NCBI GenBank assembly: GCA_011037195.1
Contig: JAAEAF010014523.1
Location: 1 to 64,000 of the forward strand
Origin: Triatoma infestans
Taxonomy: Eukaryota > Arthropoda > Insecta > Hemiptera > Reduviidae
Direction of reading: 5' to 3'
DNA length: 64,000 nucleotides
Part shown: positions 33,991 to 44,488 of the stretch, piece after piece
How the letters are laid out: every line of letters begins with the position of its first letter
How positions within the stretch are numbered: position 1 is the first letter of the stretch
Program-made: the position numbers and the translations under genes
Notes under the pieces: generated by a model
What the model was told of the DNA's origin: nothing
Database searches by the model: none
The model's input: only the letters and a program-made list of their open reading frames with translations

Positions 33991-35480
33991 TAAGGAAAAG
34001 TGTGTGAAATTTGAAGTTTAAAGCAAATTTCTTGTTATATTATATACTATATACAATTCTCTCCCCCCCACGAAAAAAAAGAAGTTACAAAAAAAGTGAT
34101 ACGTCTGTGTATGTATATAGTTAGTATACCAAGTTTAATAAAACCCGATGTGGTGTCTTTATGGGAGCAAATCGCGGAAAACTGGAAATAATGTGGAATA
34201 AAGTGAATAGATTTTCCTCAAATTGAGAATTTTACAATACATTTGATTCTAATTAATAACTGTATAGATAATAGAATCTTATATTAAAGTAAAATAATAT
34301 TTTAGAATGAAGCAAACCTCTTCTCTCCTTCAAAACTCTGTTAAATAAATTTTTCCCTGCAAAATATTTCTAATTAAAGTTGTAGCTCTTTATTTGTAAA
34401 ACTCTTGGCAGTTGATATGCCAAGTTTAATGGGGAAATCGTTGGGAGCCATTTTTGAGATAATCTTACGAAACTGGAAAAAAAAAAATACTTTTAATAAA
34501 ATGGTAATTTCGGTTTTGTAATAGAAATTTTCCCAGATAACTTAGTGTTGGATCCCAGAGTGATTATACTCAAACAGAATGTCAAGTTTGAACTTTCTGT
34601 AATTCTTGTTTTTGTTTTGTTTTTGACCTATGCTGTTCACACAAATACACATACAATATAATGGGGTTGTTGTGGAGAGAAATTAGATTTGAATAAATGA
34701 ACGAGATATGCTGACACTAATATAATGTAGCTATGTTTGCACTAACTGCATTGGACTTTATAATGAAAATGATAGAATGAATGGTGGAGAGTAGGGATAT
34801 GAAACGATGCGATGGCTGGTGTGCAGTTGTATGATTGTATACGATAGATTCCTTTAGATAGATTCCCACTGACTTAATACACAGGTTCTCCCACTCTAGC
34901 CTGCCTAAGTCAGAGAGTAGTTTCTGTTAACCAGAGAGGGCCTCTCTTCTCTCTGCTGTGGTTGCACTCTCTTTGCTGTGGATGGGTGATTATAATGGGG
35001 TTATTGAGGAGAGAAATTAGGTATGAATAAATGAACAAGATATGCTGACACTAATATAATATAGCTAAGTTTACACTAACTGCACTGGACTTGATAATGA
35101 AAATGATAGAATGAATGGTGAGAGTAAAGATATCAAACGATGCGATGAACAGTTGTATGGTTGTATCTAATAGATATCCTCTAGATAGATTCCCACTGGC
35201 TTATATACATAGGTTCTCCCACTCTAGCCTGCCTAAGTCAGAAAGTAGTCTCTGTTAACCAGAAAGGGCCTCTCTTCTTTCTGCTGTGGTTGCATCCTCT
35301 TTGCTGTGGATGGGTGCTATTACATACAATTTTCTAAAAAAAACAAACAAAAGAAAACAACTTTTTCATACATAGGGGTTTTGAAAAAGTTTATATCCGA
35401 TATTTGATCTCAAAAGTATGAAATGATCACAATACATTCTCTTATCAGCTAGTAAGAGAAAGTACGTAAACAAGTTGTTC
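33991..35480 (+). repeat. Interspersed repeat R, split by a tandem LTR insertion
   Basis: Left part to 34655: GTTGATATGCCAAGTTTAATG, GTTGGGAGCCATTTTTGAGA, GTTGGATCCCAGAGTGAT, then ACCTATGCTGTTCACACA. Right part from 35325: TTTTCTAAAA, CTTTTTCATACATAGGGG, CACAATACATTCTCTTATC, then TAGTAAGAGAAAGTA (palindromic junction). The same order, uninterrupted, occurs at 59160-59600, which confirms that 34656-35324 is an insertion. Confidence 0.65.
34656..35324 (-). mobile_element. Two family-B LTRs fused head to tail (subfamily 2)
   Basis: Two units of about 335 bp each, same direction, joined near 34990. On the minus strand each starts (TGTAATAG)CACCCATCCACAGCAAAG, carries the block GACTTAGGCAGGCTAGAG and a TATATAAG box, and ends CCCCATTATA. 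The junction reads CCCCATTATAATCACCCATC, i.e. the end of one unit and the start of the next share a few bases. The whole pair is flanked by a perfect 5-bp repeat TACAA (34652-34656 and 35325-35329; the first base of the element is ambiguous). No internal coding region. Confidence 0.82.
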
Positions 35481-36924
35481 ACATTTTTGCTGGGGGGGGG
35501 GGGGTTAGGGGGAGAACTTACGACAATATTAACATAGTTTGAACCGTGAAAAGTGAATTAAGAATTAAGGATCTTTCTGAAAAAACTTTGTTGGGCAACC
35601 CCGTATCTTCTTGAAATAACTCATATAATCGGATTATGTTATTGCCAATGCCGGATATGATTTCTCTATTTATTTTATTTTATTTTTTATTAATAACAGG
35701 TGACGATGAGATAACCAATTTTTTTTTTTTTTTTTTACAAAACAGAGAAGTCTGTTTGTTAATCCACTTGAGACTTTAACGTAGTAGAATTTTTTTTTCA
35801 GATATTATATTAATAAACTTAAGTATATTTAAATTTTCAAGTATCTTATCATATAATGGACAAGATTAAGAGCAGAAAACACTACTTAAAAACCAGCTCA
35901 AAAGAACAACTAATTCCTCAATAAATATCAGATTAAGATAATCATAAAGGGGGTGGGGGAAACAAAATTGTACATAAAAGTAATAAAAAATTCGGAAATA
36001 TAAATAATAAAGGGAACTGTTAAAAAAGAATTAATTTAAGTATATTTTCATTCTAAAGTTAATGGTGATAATTTATGCTATTTGTATATATATATATATA
36101 TTGTATATTTGTTGTAAAGCTCTATTTTTAAAAATGGTTAACTTTGATAATAATATCAATAAATTTCAACAGAGTTGAAAAAAAAAAAAATACAAGACAC
36201 TAGCGAGGGGACATTTAATCAATGAGCTCCTTTCTTTTTTTTTTTATTTAACAAAACTAGCTGTTGAAGGAATCCCTCTTTTATGTCAATACTAAAGCCG
36301 ACATTAAAGCAGATATATTTACGATACTATTCTGCTGAGGTTTTGCCTAAACAAGAAAAGACTTTGGCTTGGATACCTTTAACATAAAAAGAAGAAGAGA
36401 ACTTAAATTATGACCTCCTCTTCCAACTTAAACAACCTTTTTTTCTGTTTTTTTAAACTCTAATTCCTCACTGGCAAGGTGTCGTGGTGTCGTCCCTGGG
36501 TTGGTATGTTTCTAACAAAAATTTGTATGTGTGGTGGTGTGAAGAAAACAAAACAAATATATGTATATATATATATTTCTGGCAAAGTCTGAATATTTTA
36601 TTTCAAAAAAATATAAAAATAATAAATATACTCTGGAAAAAAAACTTCACACGACTTACAATAACAATAACAAGAAAAATTTTCCTAAAAATTTTATGTT
36701 TTCCAAACATTTAGTTGTGCTTGCTCTAAAAAAGAAGAAAACAAAAAAAAAACCGGTAGCAGAAATTATCATGTATACCTGAGTCTAATTAGGTATGGGA
36801 GCTCCTCCCAGTGTCTCAACTAAAACGCTTATATATAGTGGCAATATAAACTTTAACCTAATTAACAGAATCCCCCCCCCCAAAAAAAACATAAAGCAAG
36901 TTTTTTCTGGTGTAAAATCTTTTT
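35481..36924. other. AT-rich spacer, no feature recognised
   Basis: G-run near 35493, T-runs and (TA)n near 36085. Short frames at 36484-36782 are low-complexity. No gene was seen. Confidence 0.45.
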
Positions 36925-37175
36925 ATTAATTTTTTTATTTTATTTTAAATTAAGGCGCGTCAACACCTACGGTCATTGGCGCCCAGAGCCTTTTCAGTGC
37001 ACTGTCGGCCTCTGGACAGTTTTCTCTCATTACAGACAACACTGTCCATGACCCGGTCAGTGAGCTATAGAAGCTCGTAGGAAGAAAAAAAAATCTAAGG
37101 GTAGCACAGCTGGACACGAACTCGGGGCCTCCACGTGGAAGCCCAATACGCTAACCACTTTGCTATTCCCTTCCC
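36925..37175 (-). mobile_element. SINE A, near full length
   Basis: Minus strand: GGGAAGGGAATAGC head, GTTAGCGTATTGGGCTTCC, B box region CCCGAGTTCGTGTCC, CTTAGATTTTTTTTTCTTCC linker, central domain (GGACAGTGTTGTCTGTAATG), GCACTGAAAAGGCTC and 3' end GACGCGCCTTAATTTAAAAT. Same layout as 51081-51325. Confidence 0.88.
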
Positions 37176-37189
37176 TTTTTTTTTTTTTA

Positions 37190-37645
37190 TTAAAAAGTAT
37201 AGAATTGTATCTGTGTAGGAAACCAAGTTTTAAAGAAAATCGCTGTTCGGTATTTATCTAAATTTAAAATTGCCGCCGTAACAAATTTAATAACTAAATA
37301 TAAATCTAATCCATAGGCTGTGTCTAATTGGAGAGAGGGGGTAGTCCCTTTAAAAATTGCCCCCACTAAGTGAGTCACAAAGTAACACCCAGACAAGTAA
37401 CATCGTATATATGCGAATATTTGCCTATGCAAATTAGACTTCCGCTTTTCCTTCCGGTGAAAGCCCATGCGTTCCCATCTGGTTTTCCTCGGAGTTAGTA
37501 GTGAGAAGTCGATTTCTTGTCGAGTGAGTGTCTCCGGATTCTCCCGGCCTGTTAAGGTTGAACGGCCAAGCACGTGGGCTACTTCCGTTGCTTCTCCGGC
37601 CTTACAGCTTTCCTGGAGCCCGTTTAAATCTTCATCTATTTTCAT
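37190..37645 (-). CDS. Unrecognised GC-richer ORF
   Basis: A 151-codon minus-strand frame starting with ATG at 37645. The first 85 or so codons lie in a clearly GC-richer block (about 37440-37800) and read like real protein: charged, with GLQESCKAGEATEVAHVLG and TPRKTRWERMGFHRKEKRK. The last 60 codons run into AT-rich DNA and look like chance. The opposite strand is also open for 103-134 codons, so coding direction is not certain. It could be ORF1 of a LINE, or a host exon ending near 37440. No domain was recognised. Confidence 0.3.
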   Translation of the reverse strand: MKIDEDLNGLQESCKAGEATEVAHVLGRSTLTGRENPETLTRQEIDFSLLTPRKTRWERMGFHRKEKRKSNLHRQIFAYIRCYLSGCYFVTHLVGAIFKGTTPSLQLDTAYGLDLYLVIKFVTAAILNLDKYRTAIFFKTWFPTQIQFYTF

Positions 37646-37799
37646 CAGCCGTACTGTGTGGACAACGACGCTGGAATTACAGGCATATGGTTCTTTTTTG
37701 GTTCCCTTTCCTGTCTCCTATTTCCTTCAATTCCCCATATGGGCTGAAGGACTTCAGTCGGACCACACTAATTTTTAAGGTGTCTGCGTTTAAAGGTAA

Positions 37800-38348
37800 G
37801 CGCCACTCCTTTTGGCTTGTTGAATTTGATAACTATTTTTTGCATTCATTTAATATTCATTTGTTCATGTTATATGAGCCCATTGGCTCACTCTTTAATC
37901 TTTCTATACAGTCCACTTACTATTTTCTGTAATTTAATATTCTCTATTATTTTCTTAAATTTTACTTTAGTTCATTTATTATTCATTTTATTATACCTGT
38001 TTTTTATTAAACAGAGCCTACCAGAGGGACTGGAAAGCCTACGAAAGGCGCCCCCTCTCACCTTTTAATTTTCTTTTATTGTTTATTTTATTTCCTGTTT
38101 TTTTATTAAACAACGCTGTAGCCGTTTTCGAGAAAATCCCCAAAAATACTTAAAAGCATGTTCTTCAAATTTGCCATTTCTTTTAATACTTCAAAATTCC
38201 TTATAATAATATTATGTAGGTATTAAAACAATACATTATACACATAAATGATTGTATAAATGGTAACTTTAGAGAAATGCATAACGTTACTGTTCTACCT
38301 AGAAACCCTCCCCCCCAAAAATTAATTTTTCCGGGAAAAACTTACAAA
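37800..38348. other. AT-rich spacer, no feature recognised
   Basis: T-rich; the overlapping frames at 37817-38068 are chance. No gene was seen. Confidence 0.45.
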
Positions 38349-38350
38349 TA

Positions 38351-40253
38351 CAGTAAAAAACGTTCAACACGAAAACACTTGACATGAAAAATCGGTTAAC
38401 ACGGAAACCATACTGCGGTCCCGACAAAATATACTATGTAATTTCATAAATTTTTTGTTTTCTATTAACACGAAACAAATATCGCTTACACGAAAAGATT
38501 TCATTTCCCGGACGAACAAAATATACCTTCGTTTTCTGCTATCACATCGTCACGCAGATTTTTTTGGCTTATTTTTTTTCGTTTAGACGGGACAAAATAA
38601 ACAATGGCTCTGCCACTGTTGCTAGATTTCCGCTTATCTTTGAATAGGTAAAGGCGCCTCCATTGGTCAAAACATTTCATTTAGTTTTCGAATAAGGTGA
38701 ATTTTGGTTCTGGATTTATTGCATGGTCATTAAACCTAGATAGGTATATGCGGATTTGGTGTGGTGGCGTCGCATTGAAACACGATCCGCTAGGCAGCTG
38801 TTGGAAAAAATCCAACGTTTGGCTTGTCTGGCGGTGACTGGTACGTTTCGGACTACACCTGTGAAGACTGTTTGGAGACTGTTAGGGATTCTACCTCTCT
38901 TTGTGGAGGTGAAAAACCAGGCAATGAAAGCCTGTTATAGAATTAAACAGCAGGTTTTGGCAGGATAAGCGATATGGTCATTCTACATTTATCGTGAGAT
39001 GCTTTTAAGGATTCCATTACAGGTTTCCCTTCTGATAGAATTTGAAGACTTTTGTCTTTGGTCATTCCTACAGGGTTAGGTTGCCTTCTAGGGAAGATTG
39101 GTTAACCCTGGGTCCAATTGGTGTGATTCCTGAGAATTATCTCCGATGCTACACGGACGGTCCAGGATGGATGGTAGATCTGGGGCTGCCGTCTATTTTG
39201 AGAACGGGAAATCATTTGGTGGCGCCTCTTGGTGAGTGGGCCACCGTTTTTCAGGCTGAGGTTTATGCAATTCTTTGCTGTATTTTGGATGAGAGGGTGC
39301 GTAACACTAATTTAAAAGGTGTTTGTATCTGCTCGGACAGCCAGGCTGCGTTGAAGGCGCTTAATTCATGTGTCTTCACTTCCAGATTGGTGTTGGAATG
39401 TTCTAGAAGACTGGAAGATCTTTCTTCATTAAAGGATGTGCTTCTGGTCTGGGTTCCAGGTCATATGGGAATCTTTTGGGAATGAGGAGGTGGATAGGTT
39501 TGCCAAATTAGGTGCCTCTCTCCCTTTCATTGGTCCAGAGCCTGCTGGTGTGTCTTCTGGCACATGTTTGTCGGGCTTTCAGACGTGGATGCCTCACAGC
39601 ACTCATCCTTATGGATTATGCATGGGTTGTCGGCAGTCTAAGATGCTCATTGGGGGCCCGGATGGAGCTTTGAGTAACGGGGTCCGATGTCTTTCACGGA
39701 CCTCCCTCAGACATCTGCTTGGATTCCTCACTGGGTATTGTGGTTTAAGGAGACATCTCTGTACAATGGGACTCGTGCCTGACCCCTTTTGTAGAGTTTC
39801 TGAGACTGAGGTGGAAACACCCATGCATCTGATGACGAATTGTTTGGATTGTGAGGAGATTAGGTTTAGGACCTTCGGCCGGAATAGGTGAGCATCTTAA
39901 GCTGTGTCCTTTTAAGATTTTGGTCCGATTTGTTCGGTCTGTGGTGATGAGATGGTTAAAACCTGGGGCTGGATTTTCGTTCTAGTCCCAGTGGTTGTTA
40001 TTCTTTAGGGGTAGCTATATGGGCCCTGGGAGGCTTTGGATAGCGTAGGGTTTGCCCTCCCCTTCTGTGAATAATAATAATATGGTGAATTTTGTGTTTT
40101 GTTTTTTTTTTGTAATTTTAATATAGGAACTTATTTTTTTATTTACATATGCAATCGCAGAGAAATCGGTACGAAAACAAATCGCTATTTTATCGTTTAA
40201 CACTAAAAAAATGTTTCTAGTCCCCTCAGTTTCGTATTAAACGTTTTTCACTG
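38351..40253. mobile_element. pogo/Tigger-like DNA transposon (non-autonomous)
   Basis: Terminal inverted repeats CAGTAAAAAACGTTCAACAC (38351 on) and, inverted from 40253, CAGTGAAAAACGTTTAATAC, each followed by GAAA. They are flanked by TA on both sides (38349-38350 and 40254-40255), the TSD of the Tc1/mariner/pogo superfamily; CAGTAAAA... ends are typical of pogo/Tigger. The interior without the nested LINE is only about 525 bp and shows no transposase, so it is MITE-like. Left interior contains further AACACGAAA-type subrepeats. Confidence 0.8.
38707..40083 (+). pseudogene. LINE copy nested in the pogo-like element
   Basis: Flanked by the 11-bp repeat GGTGAATTTTG (38696-38706 and 40084-40094), with an (AAT)n tail. 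Starts in the RT thumb: KIQRLACLAVTG, then VKNQAMKACYRIKQQ. RNase H follows: CYTDGPGWM near 39150 (second position of the usual TDGS changed to TDGP), WATVFQAEVYAI near 39240, CSDSQAALKALNS near 39335, and VWVPGHMGIF near 39450. A frameshift near 39480 precedes NEEVDRFAKLGASLPFIGPEP. The zinc knuckle reads FCRVSETEVETPMHLMTNC near 39790. Stops after GRNR at about 39891 where relatives continue. Same family as 62060-63217. Confidence 0.88.
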
Positions 40254-40255
40254 TA

Positions 40256-41060
40256 TAATTGATAGGATTTAATGATTCTAAATTGTATAAGAAGTCTAAA
40301 GAAAATCGGGAGAAACTGAGAAAAAAAAAAAAAAAAATTCAATTGCTACTTCCGGTTAATGGATTTTGCTTGAAACCTTCGGTTCGATTCCGTTTAGTTA
40401 CTACTAAACAGAATATTAATCCTGTGATTTTGTTTTTGAGTTAATTTGTTAAAACGCATGTGTCACTCATACAGACCATTTCGCTAAAAAAAAATTTTTT
40501 TCATACTTAGGGGTCTTCAATACATGCATTTTCGGTGAAAACTAGAGAGTACGAAAAGAAAATAAGAAATAAATTAATAAATGCGGTTACCAAAGAATTA
40601 AAACAATAAAAGTAGCAACAAAAGAAGTAAATTCACAGGCTTTCTCTTCTTAATCAACACTCACGGTTTTTCTAATGGACTAAAACTCGGAATTTATATT
40701 TAACATTTAGTTCTCTTTATTTCCCACTAGGTGATATATGTAATGAATTAATAGAGTAAAATCAAGTCACCCAGAACCCTAATGTTTTCGAGAAAAAAAA
40801 ATGTTAAAAATAAAACCGCTGTTTTTATAAGTACTTCCAGTCTTTAACAGATAAAACCTTTAAAGTCTTAAAGCAGATAAAGTATTTAAAGATAAGTGTT
40901 TAAAGCTATTTTCGAAAAAAAATCAGGAAAAATTGAAAATAGTAAAAAAGAAATTTGAATGTCACATTTTCAGTTAACCAAATTTTAAGTAAGGTATACT
41001 CTGACAGCACTTCAGCAAGAAATCTTGAATTTAACGCCAGAATTCTACGAAAACATTGTT
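40256..41060 (+). repeat. Interspersed repeat R fragments
   Basis: R phrases: AAGTCTAAAGAAAATCGGGAG, ACTTCCGGTTAATGGATTTT, CATACTTAGGGGTCTTC, TTTTCGGTGAAAACTAGAG, and again near 40900 AGCTATTTTCGAAAAAAAATC. Two R pieces may be present. Non-coding. Confidence 0.5.
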
Positions 41061-42460
41061 TTTGTTTTTAAATTATTGGAAATATGAGTGTTAAGCTTAT
41101 ATGTTACACGGGTTTAACAATTTAAAAAAAAAAAAATTTGTATACCCTTTATGAAAAATATTGTGGAAAATCAAAAAAAAAAGAAAAACAAATAAGTAAA
41201 GTCGTTGCTCTTCAGTGATTTAATCGCTCATTAAAGAAGTTCTGCCACATTTTCTTTTCAGCTCAAATTTTGTAACGTCAGAATTCTTTTTGTTTTGGTC
41301 TCCCACATAGAAGAAACACTTTAAACAAAGAATAATTGAAGCTGGACTCTGTAGATGATTTAGCAGCCGTATCGAGCCCCCCTCCCCCTACTGAGCTTCC
41401 AAGTGCACGCATTACCTCTCCTTTGACGTGTCCTTAATTACAATGTAATGAACTAATGAGTTTCAACTTCAACAGTGAATCTTCCTCTAAAAGCTGTTTC
41501 TACTGGTAGAAGAAACTGAATTAAAAGACTTAAAACCTTTAAAGTCGTGTAATCTATACTTTAACAAGGAAATATGCCAGTTCAACTAAGACGATTTAAG
41601 AAGTTTCGATCTTGAATGGTTCACTAAGCCACACTAGTCCATCTACCATTAGAACAAGCAAGTTTATAATTGTGAGACTAAGTACCATTATGTGTGTTTT
41701 ATTATTTCACCATTCATCACCCATTCTTATTATGGGGGGATTATTCGAAATATTGATAATATAAAATTGCCACATTAAAAGTATAACCGTTTGTCTCTCA
41801 TTGAATGGGCCCTTGTATAACAAATTCAATTATCGGTAAAACAATATATTATTGAACTGCTAAACTACAAATAATTCAAGGAAACTGAAAATGAATACAT
41901 TAATTCTACGAAACAATAAATATTATAAAACAAAGATTTCAATAAATTGATAAACAATAAATTATAGTTTTTCTGTAAAGGGCCTATAAACATTTAAGAT
42001 AAGTGTATCAGCGAGAAAGGGCAGATAGTTTAGTTAGGTGAAGCACCCCATTGGGATCGCCTGGGATTTTCCTCTTTAACCTAGCTAGAAGAGGAGTTTT
42101 AAGGTTGATATACAGTGAACGTTACCTTTCCCAGTAGGTAGTCCCCTTGCAAGTTGGCAATATATCCACATCGGATCTAAAACATAATGACTACTCTATC
42201 TAAAGTTGGAAATCTTCAACTTCTACTACTTTTAGATCAATTCCTAGAGATATCTATGGGCCTTTCTAATATATAAATCTTGTTCGCTTTTTTTTTTCAC
42301 CATTTTTTTTTTTTATTTGGTTATAATGTAAACTATAAACAGATGCTCCTCACAGTAACATTACTGTGATATTTTTTTAAATTTTTTTATTTTTATAGAA
42401 GGCATTTATTCAACAACAACACAATTACATAGTAATTGAACAATTAACTAATTTTTGTTT
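41061..42460. other. Spacer, no feature recognised
   Basis: AT-rich with a moderately GC stretch at about 42000-42180 that I cannot identify. No gene was seen. Confidence 0.4.
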
Positions 42461-42462
42461 TG

Positions 42463-42690
42463 TTATGAACCAGTTTCAGATGGAGATAGTCCAATAGCAC
42501 AACGGAAAATTAATTTTTGACGCTGTGCGAACAACTGAAATCCGTGGAGGAGGGCCTTAAAAGAAGCTTCAAATCCTGGATAAACTCTATAAAGTCTAAT
42601 ATTATTGTAACAGAAGCGAATAGTACGCAGAAATAGGCTATCAGAAATAACTTTGATTTTTTTTTTTTTTTTAAATTTATTTATATTAAA
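42463..42690 (-). CDS. Hidden ORF fragment, possible terminal exon
   Basis: Minus-strand frame open for over 60 codons without an ATG, ending at TAA (42463-42465). From 42642 down it reads DSLFLRTIRFCYNN, YRVYPGFEASFKALLHGFQ, LFAQRQKLIFRCAIGLSPS, ETGS, with protein-like composition unlike neighbouring chance frames. An AATAAA lies just after the stop (about 42405) and an A-rich tract precedes it. No family was recognised. It may be the last exon of a host gene, a processed fragment, or a transposon piece. The upstream boundary is arbitrary. Confidence 0.3.
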   Translation of the reverse strand, partial: FNINKFKKKKKIKVISDSLFLRTIRFCYNNIRLYRVYPGFEASFKALLHGFQLFAQRQKLIFRCAIGLSPSETGS

Positions 42691-42773
42691 TTATAATATG
42701 TGGATGGGTCCGCAATGCTAGATAACATCTGCGATTTTTTATCCGTCGTAGCATGCATGTTTTTGTTATTACA

Positions 42774-43199
42774 GACCTTGTTCGGATTTTCATTTATTGC
42801 TCCGAATAAATTTACTAAATTCGTGTAGAAAGCTGATTTCAAATTAATATTTTTGTTACCACTACACTTGTTGATATGCAGGGGAGGTTATGGAGCTTAT
42901 AAGGTTCAACTTTAAAACCTCCTTCGCAGTTCGTGTAGAAAGTTCACTTCAATGTAATGTTTCTGTGTTATACACTCACACTTGTTGGTTGTATATATAT
43001 ATGCGGGGAGGTTATAAGGTTATGTTAAAAAAAACACTCACACGCACATAGTAACATAACCTTATAACCTCCCCACATATATACAACAAACAAACCAACA
43101 AGTGTGAGTGTAATAGAAACATTACATTGAAGAGAAACTCTCTACATGAACTTCGGTGAATTTGCTCTGACGATGAATGAAAATCCAAAACCGGTCAGG
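42774..43199. mobile_element. Fold-back element 2
   Basis: Arms 42931-43027 and 43052-43150 are inverted copies (TTCAATGTAATGTTTCT, CACTCACACTTGTTGGTT, GGGGAGGTTATAAGGTTATG), with a 24-nt loop. On the left a further diverged copy of the unit (42822-42925) precedes in tandem. The outer ends are also inverted: GACCTTGTTCGGATTTTCAT at 42774 and, on the opposite strand from 43197, GACCGGTTTTGGATTTTCAT. The ACCGGTTT motif is shared with the element at 7182. No coding content. Confidence 0.7.
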
Positions 43200-44195
43200 A
43201 AAAATAAAAACACAAACAATTGTCAAAACTCTTTACTTAATTTTAATTATATATCCATTTGGTTAATTTGAAATATCTGATTTAGAGTTATGTGAAACAA
43301 TTAATTCTATTAGTGTTCTCTGAATTTATTTTTTCCCATCTTATTAAAGCAAATATATGATAACAATAATAACAGTTGGCGACTGACCACTTTATGGAAA
43401 GCCAACACTAAATACCCACCCCATCCTCCACGCAGGGTTTTATCATTATGGATTAGCCAGATGTTATGGTGAAACTCAATTATACTACGATACTAAATCC
43501 CTATCAACTTTTATATACAATAAACCAATATAAAGCTCACATATTATCATCATGAAAATGTATTTGATAAAAATTAAAAATTTAAACCCTCTTTGAAATA
43601 TAAAAAAAAAAGCTTTATGGATGGGACCCTCTCTGTTGACTAAAAAAATGCTAAAAGATAATAAATCACAGTTAGCTAATGTGCCTTTTTGTTTGTGAAA
43701 GTGGCAGATGGTTCGATTATTGATTTTTTTGTTGTTGTTGTTTATTTCTCTCCTATTTATTTGTATATATATAAAGAAGGCCAATGTTACGGAATAGAAA
43801 TGTGGGGTAGAAGATAGTTCACGCGAATATTATATTACATTTACGTATTAGTCACCTCATCCCTTATAGTAAAATAATGCAAAAAGATAGGAGACTATGT
43901 GAAGATTGTTGGGTAAAAAAGGGGAAATTCATTACATTGTATAGGATCCATTCAATGCTAACTATGAGGGAGAGTTAGTAGCTCCATATTAAACAGTTAT
44001 TATGCATATTGATTGTATACTTAGTCACTATAAAGGTAGACAACAATAAAAGCATAAATAATGATTTCTTTACTATTTGTAGCTAATATTAGTAAGGGTT
44101 TTATTTGGAAGCTAGCAAGCTGAGAATCGGATGACAAAACCGAAGTCATCAACTTTGTGACATAAAAACCACCCATGTTTCAACTTCAAAGAGAG
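43200..44195. other. Spacer, no feature recognised
   Basis: No gene, RNA or named repeat recognised. Confidence 0.45.
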
Positions 44196-44199
44196 AGAT

Positions 44200-44420
44200 T
44201 ATCAAGTTGAAGAGATATCTGGCTAACCCTGTGGCTGACAGCAAGGACTGCCAAGCGGAGGTATAGTGAGTTCAAACACGATCTTGGACTAATATTTTGA
44301 TGAAGAAGTGTTTGAGAATGAGAAATTTCTATTAAAGTTGTTGTTTCCTGCGTACATCCATGACTCATGGTTTTTCATGGCTGGACGAAAGTCCGCCTGA
44401 AAAAAATAAGCATTCCTTTT
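44200..44420 (+). mobile_element. SINE C copy
   Basis: tRNA-like B-box text GAGTTCAAACACGA near 44270. The 3' part reads ATCCATGACTCATGG...TGGACG...CCGCCTGAAAAAAATAAGCA, matching 51490-51530 (TCCATGAC...TTGGACG...CCCGCCTGAAAAAATAGGCA). The 5' end is not well defined. Confidence 0.55.
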
Positions 44421-44488
44421 GTCATAATGGTAGCAGCAATTTTGAAATGCTGTACATGAGTAATGGCATTAATTGTACATTGTTGTAG

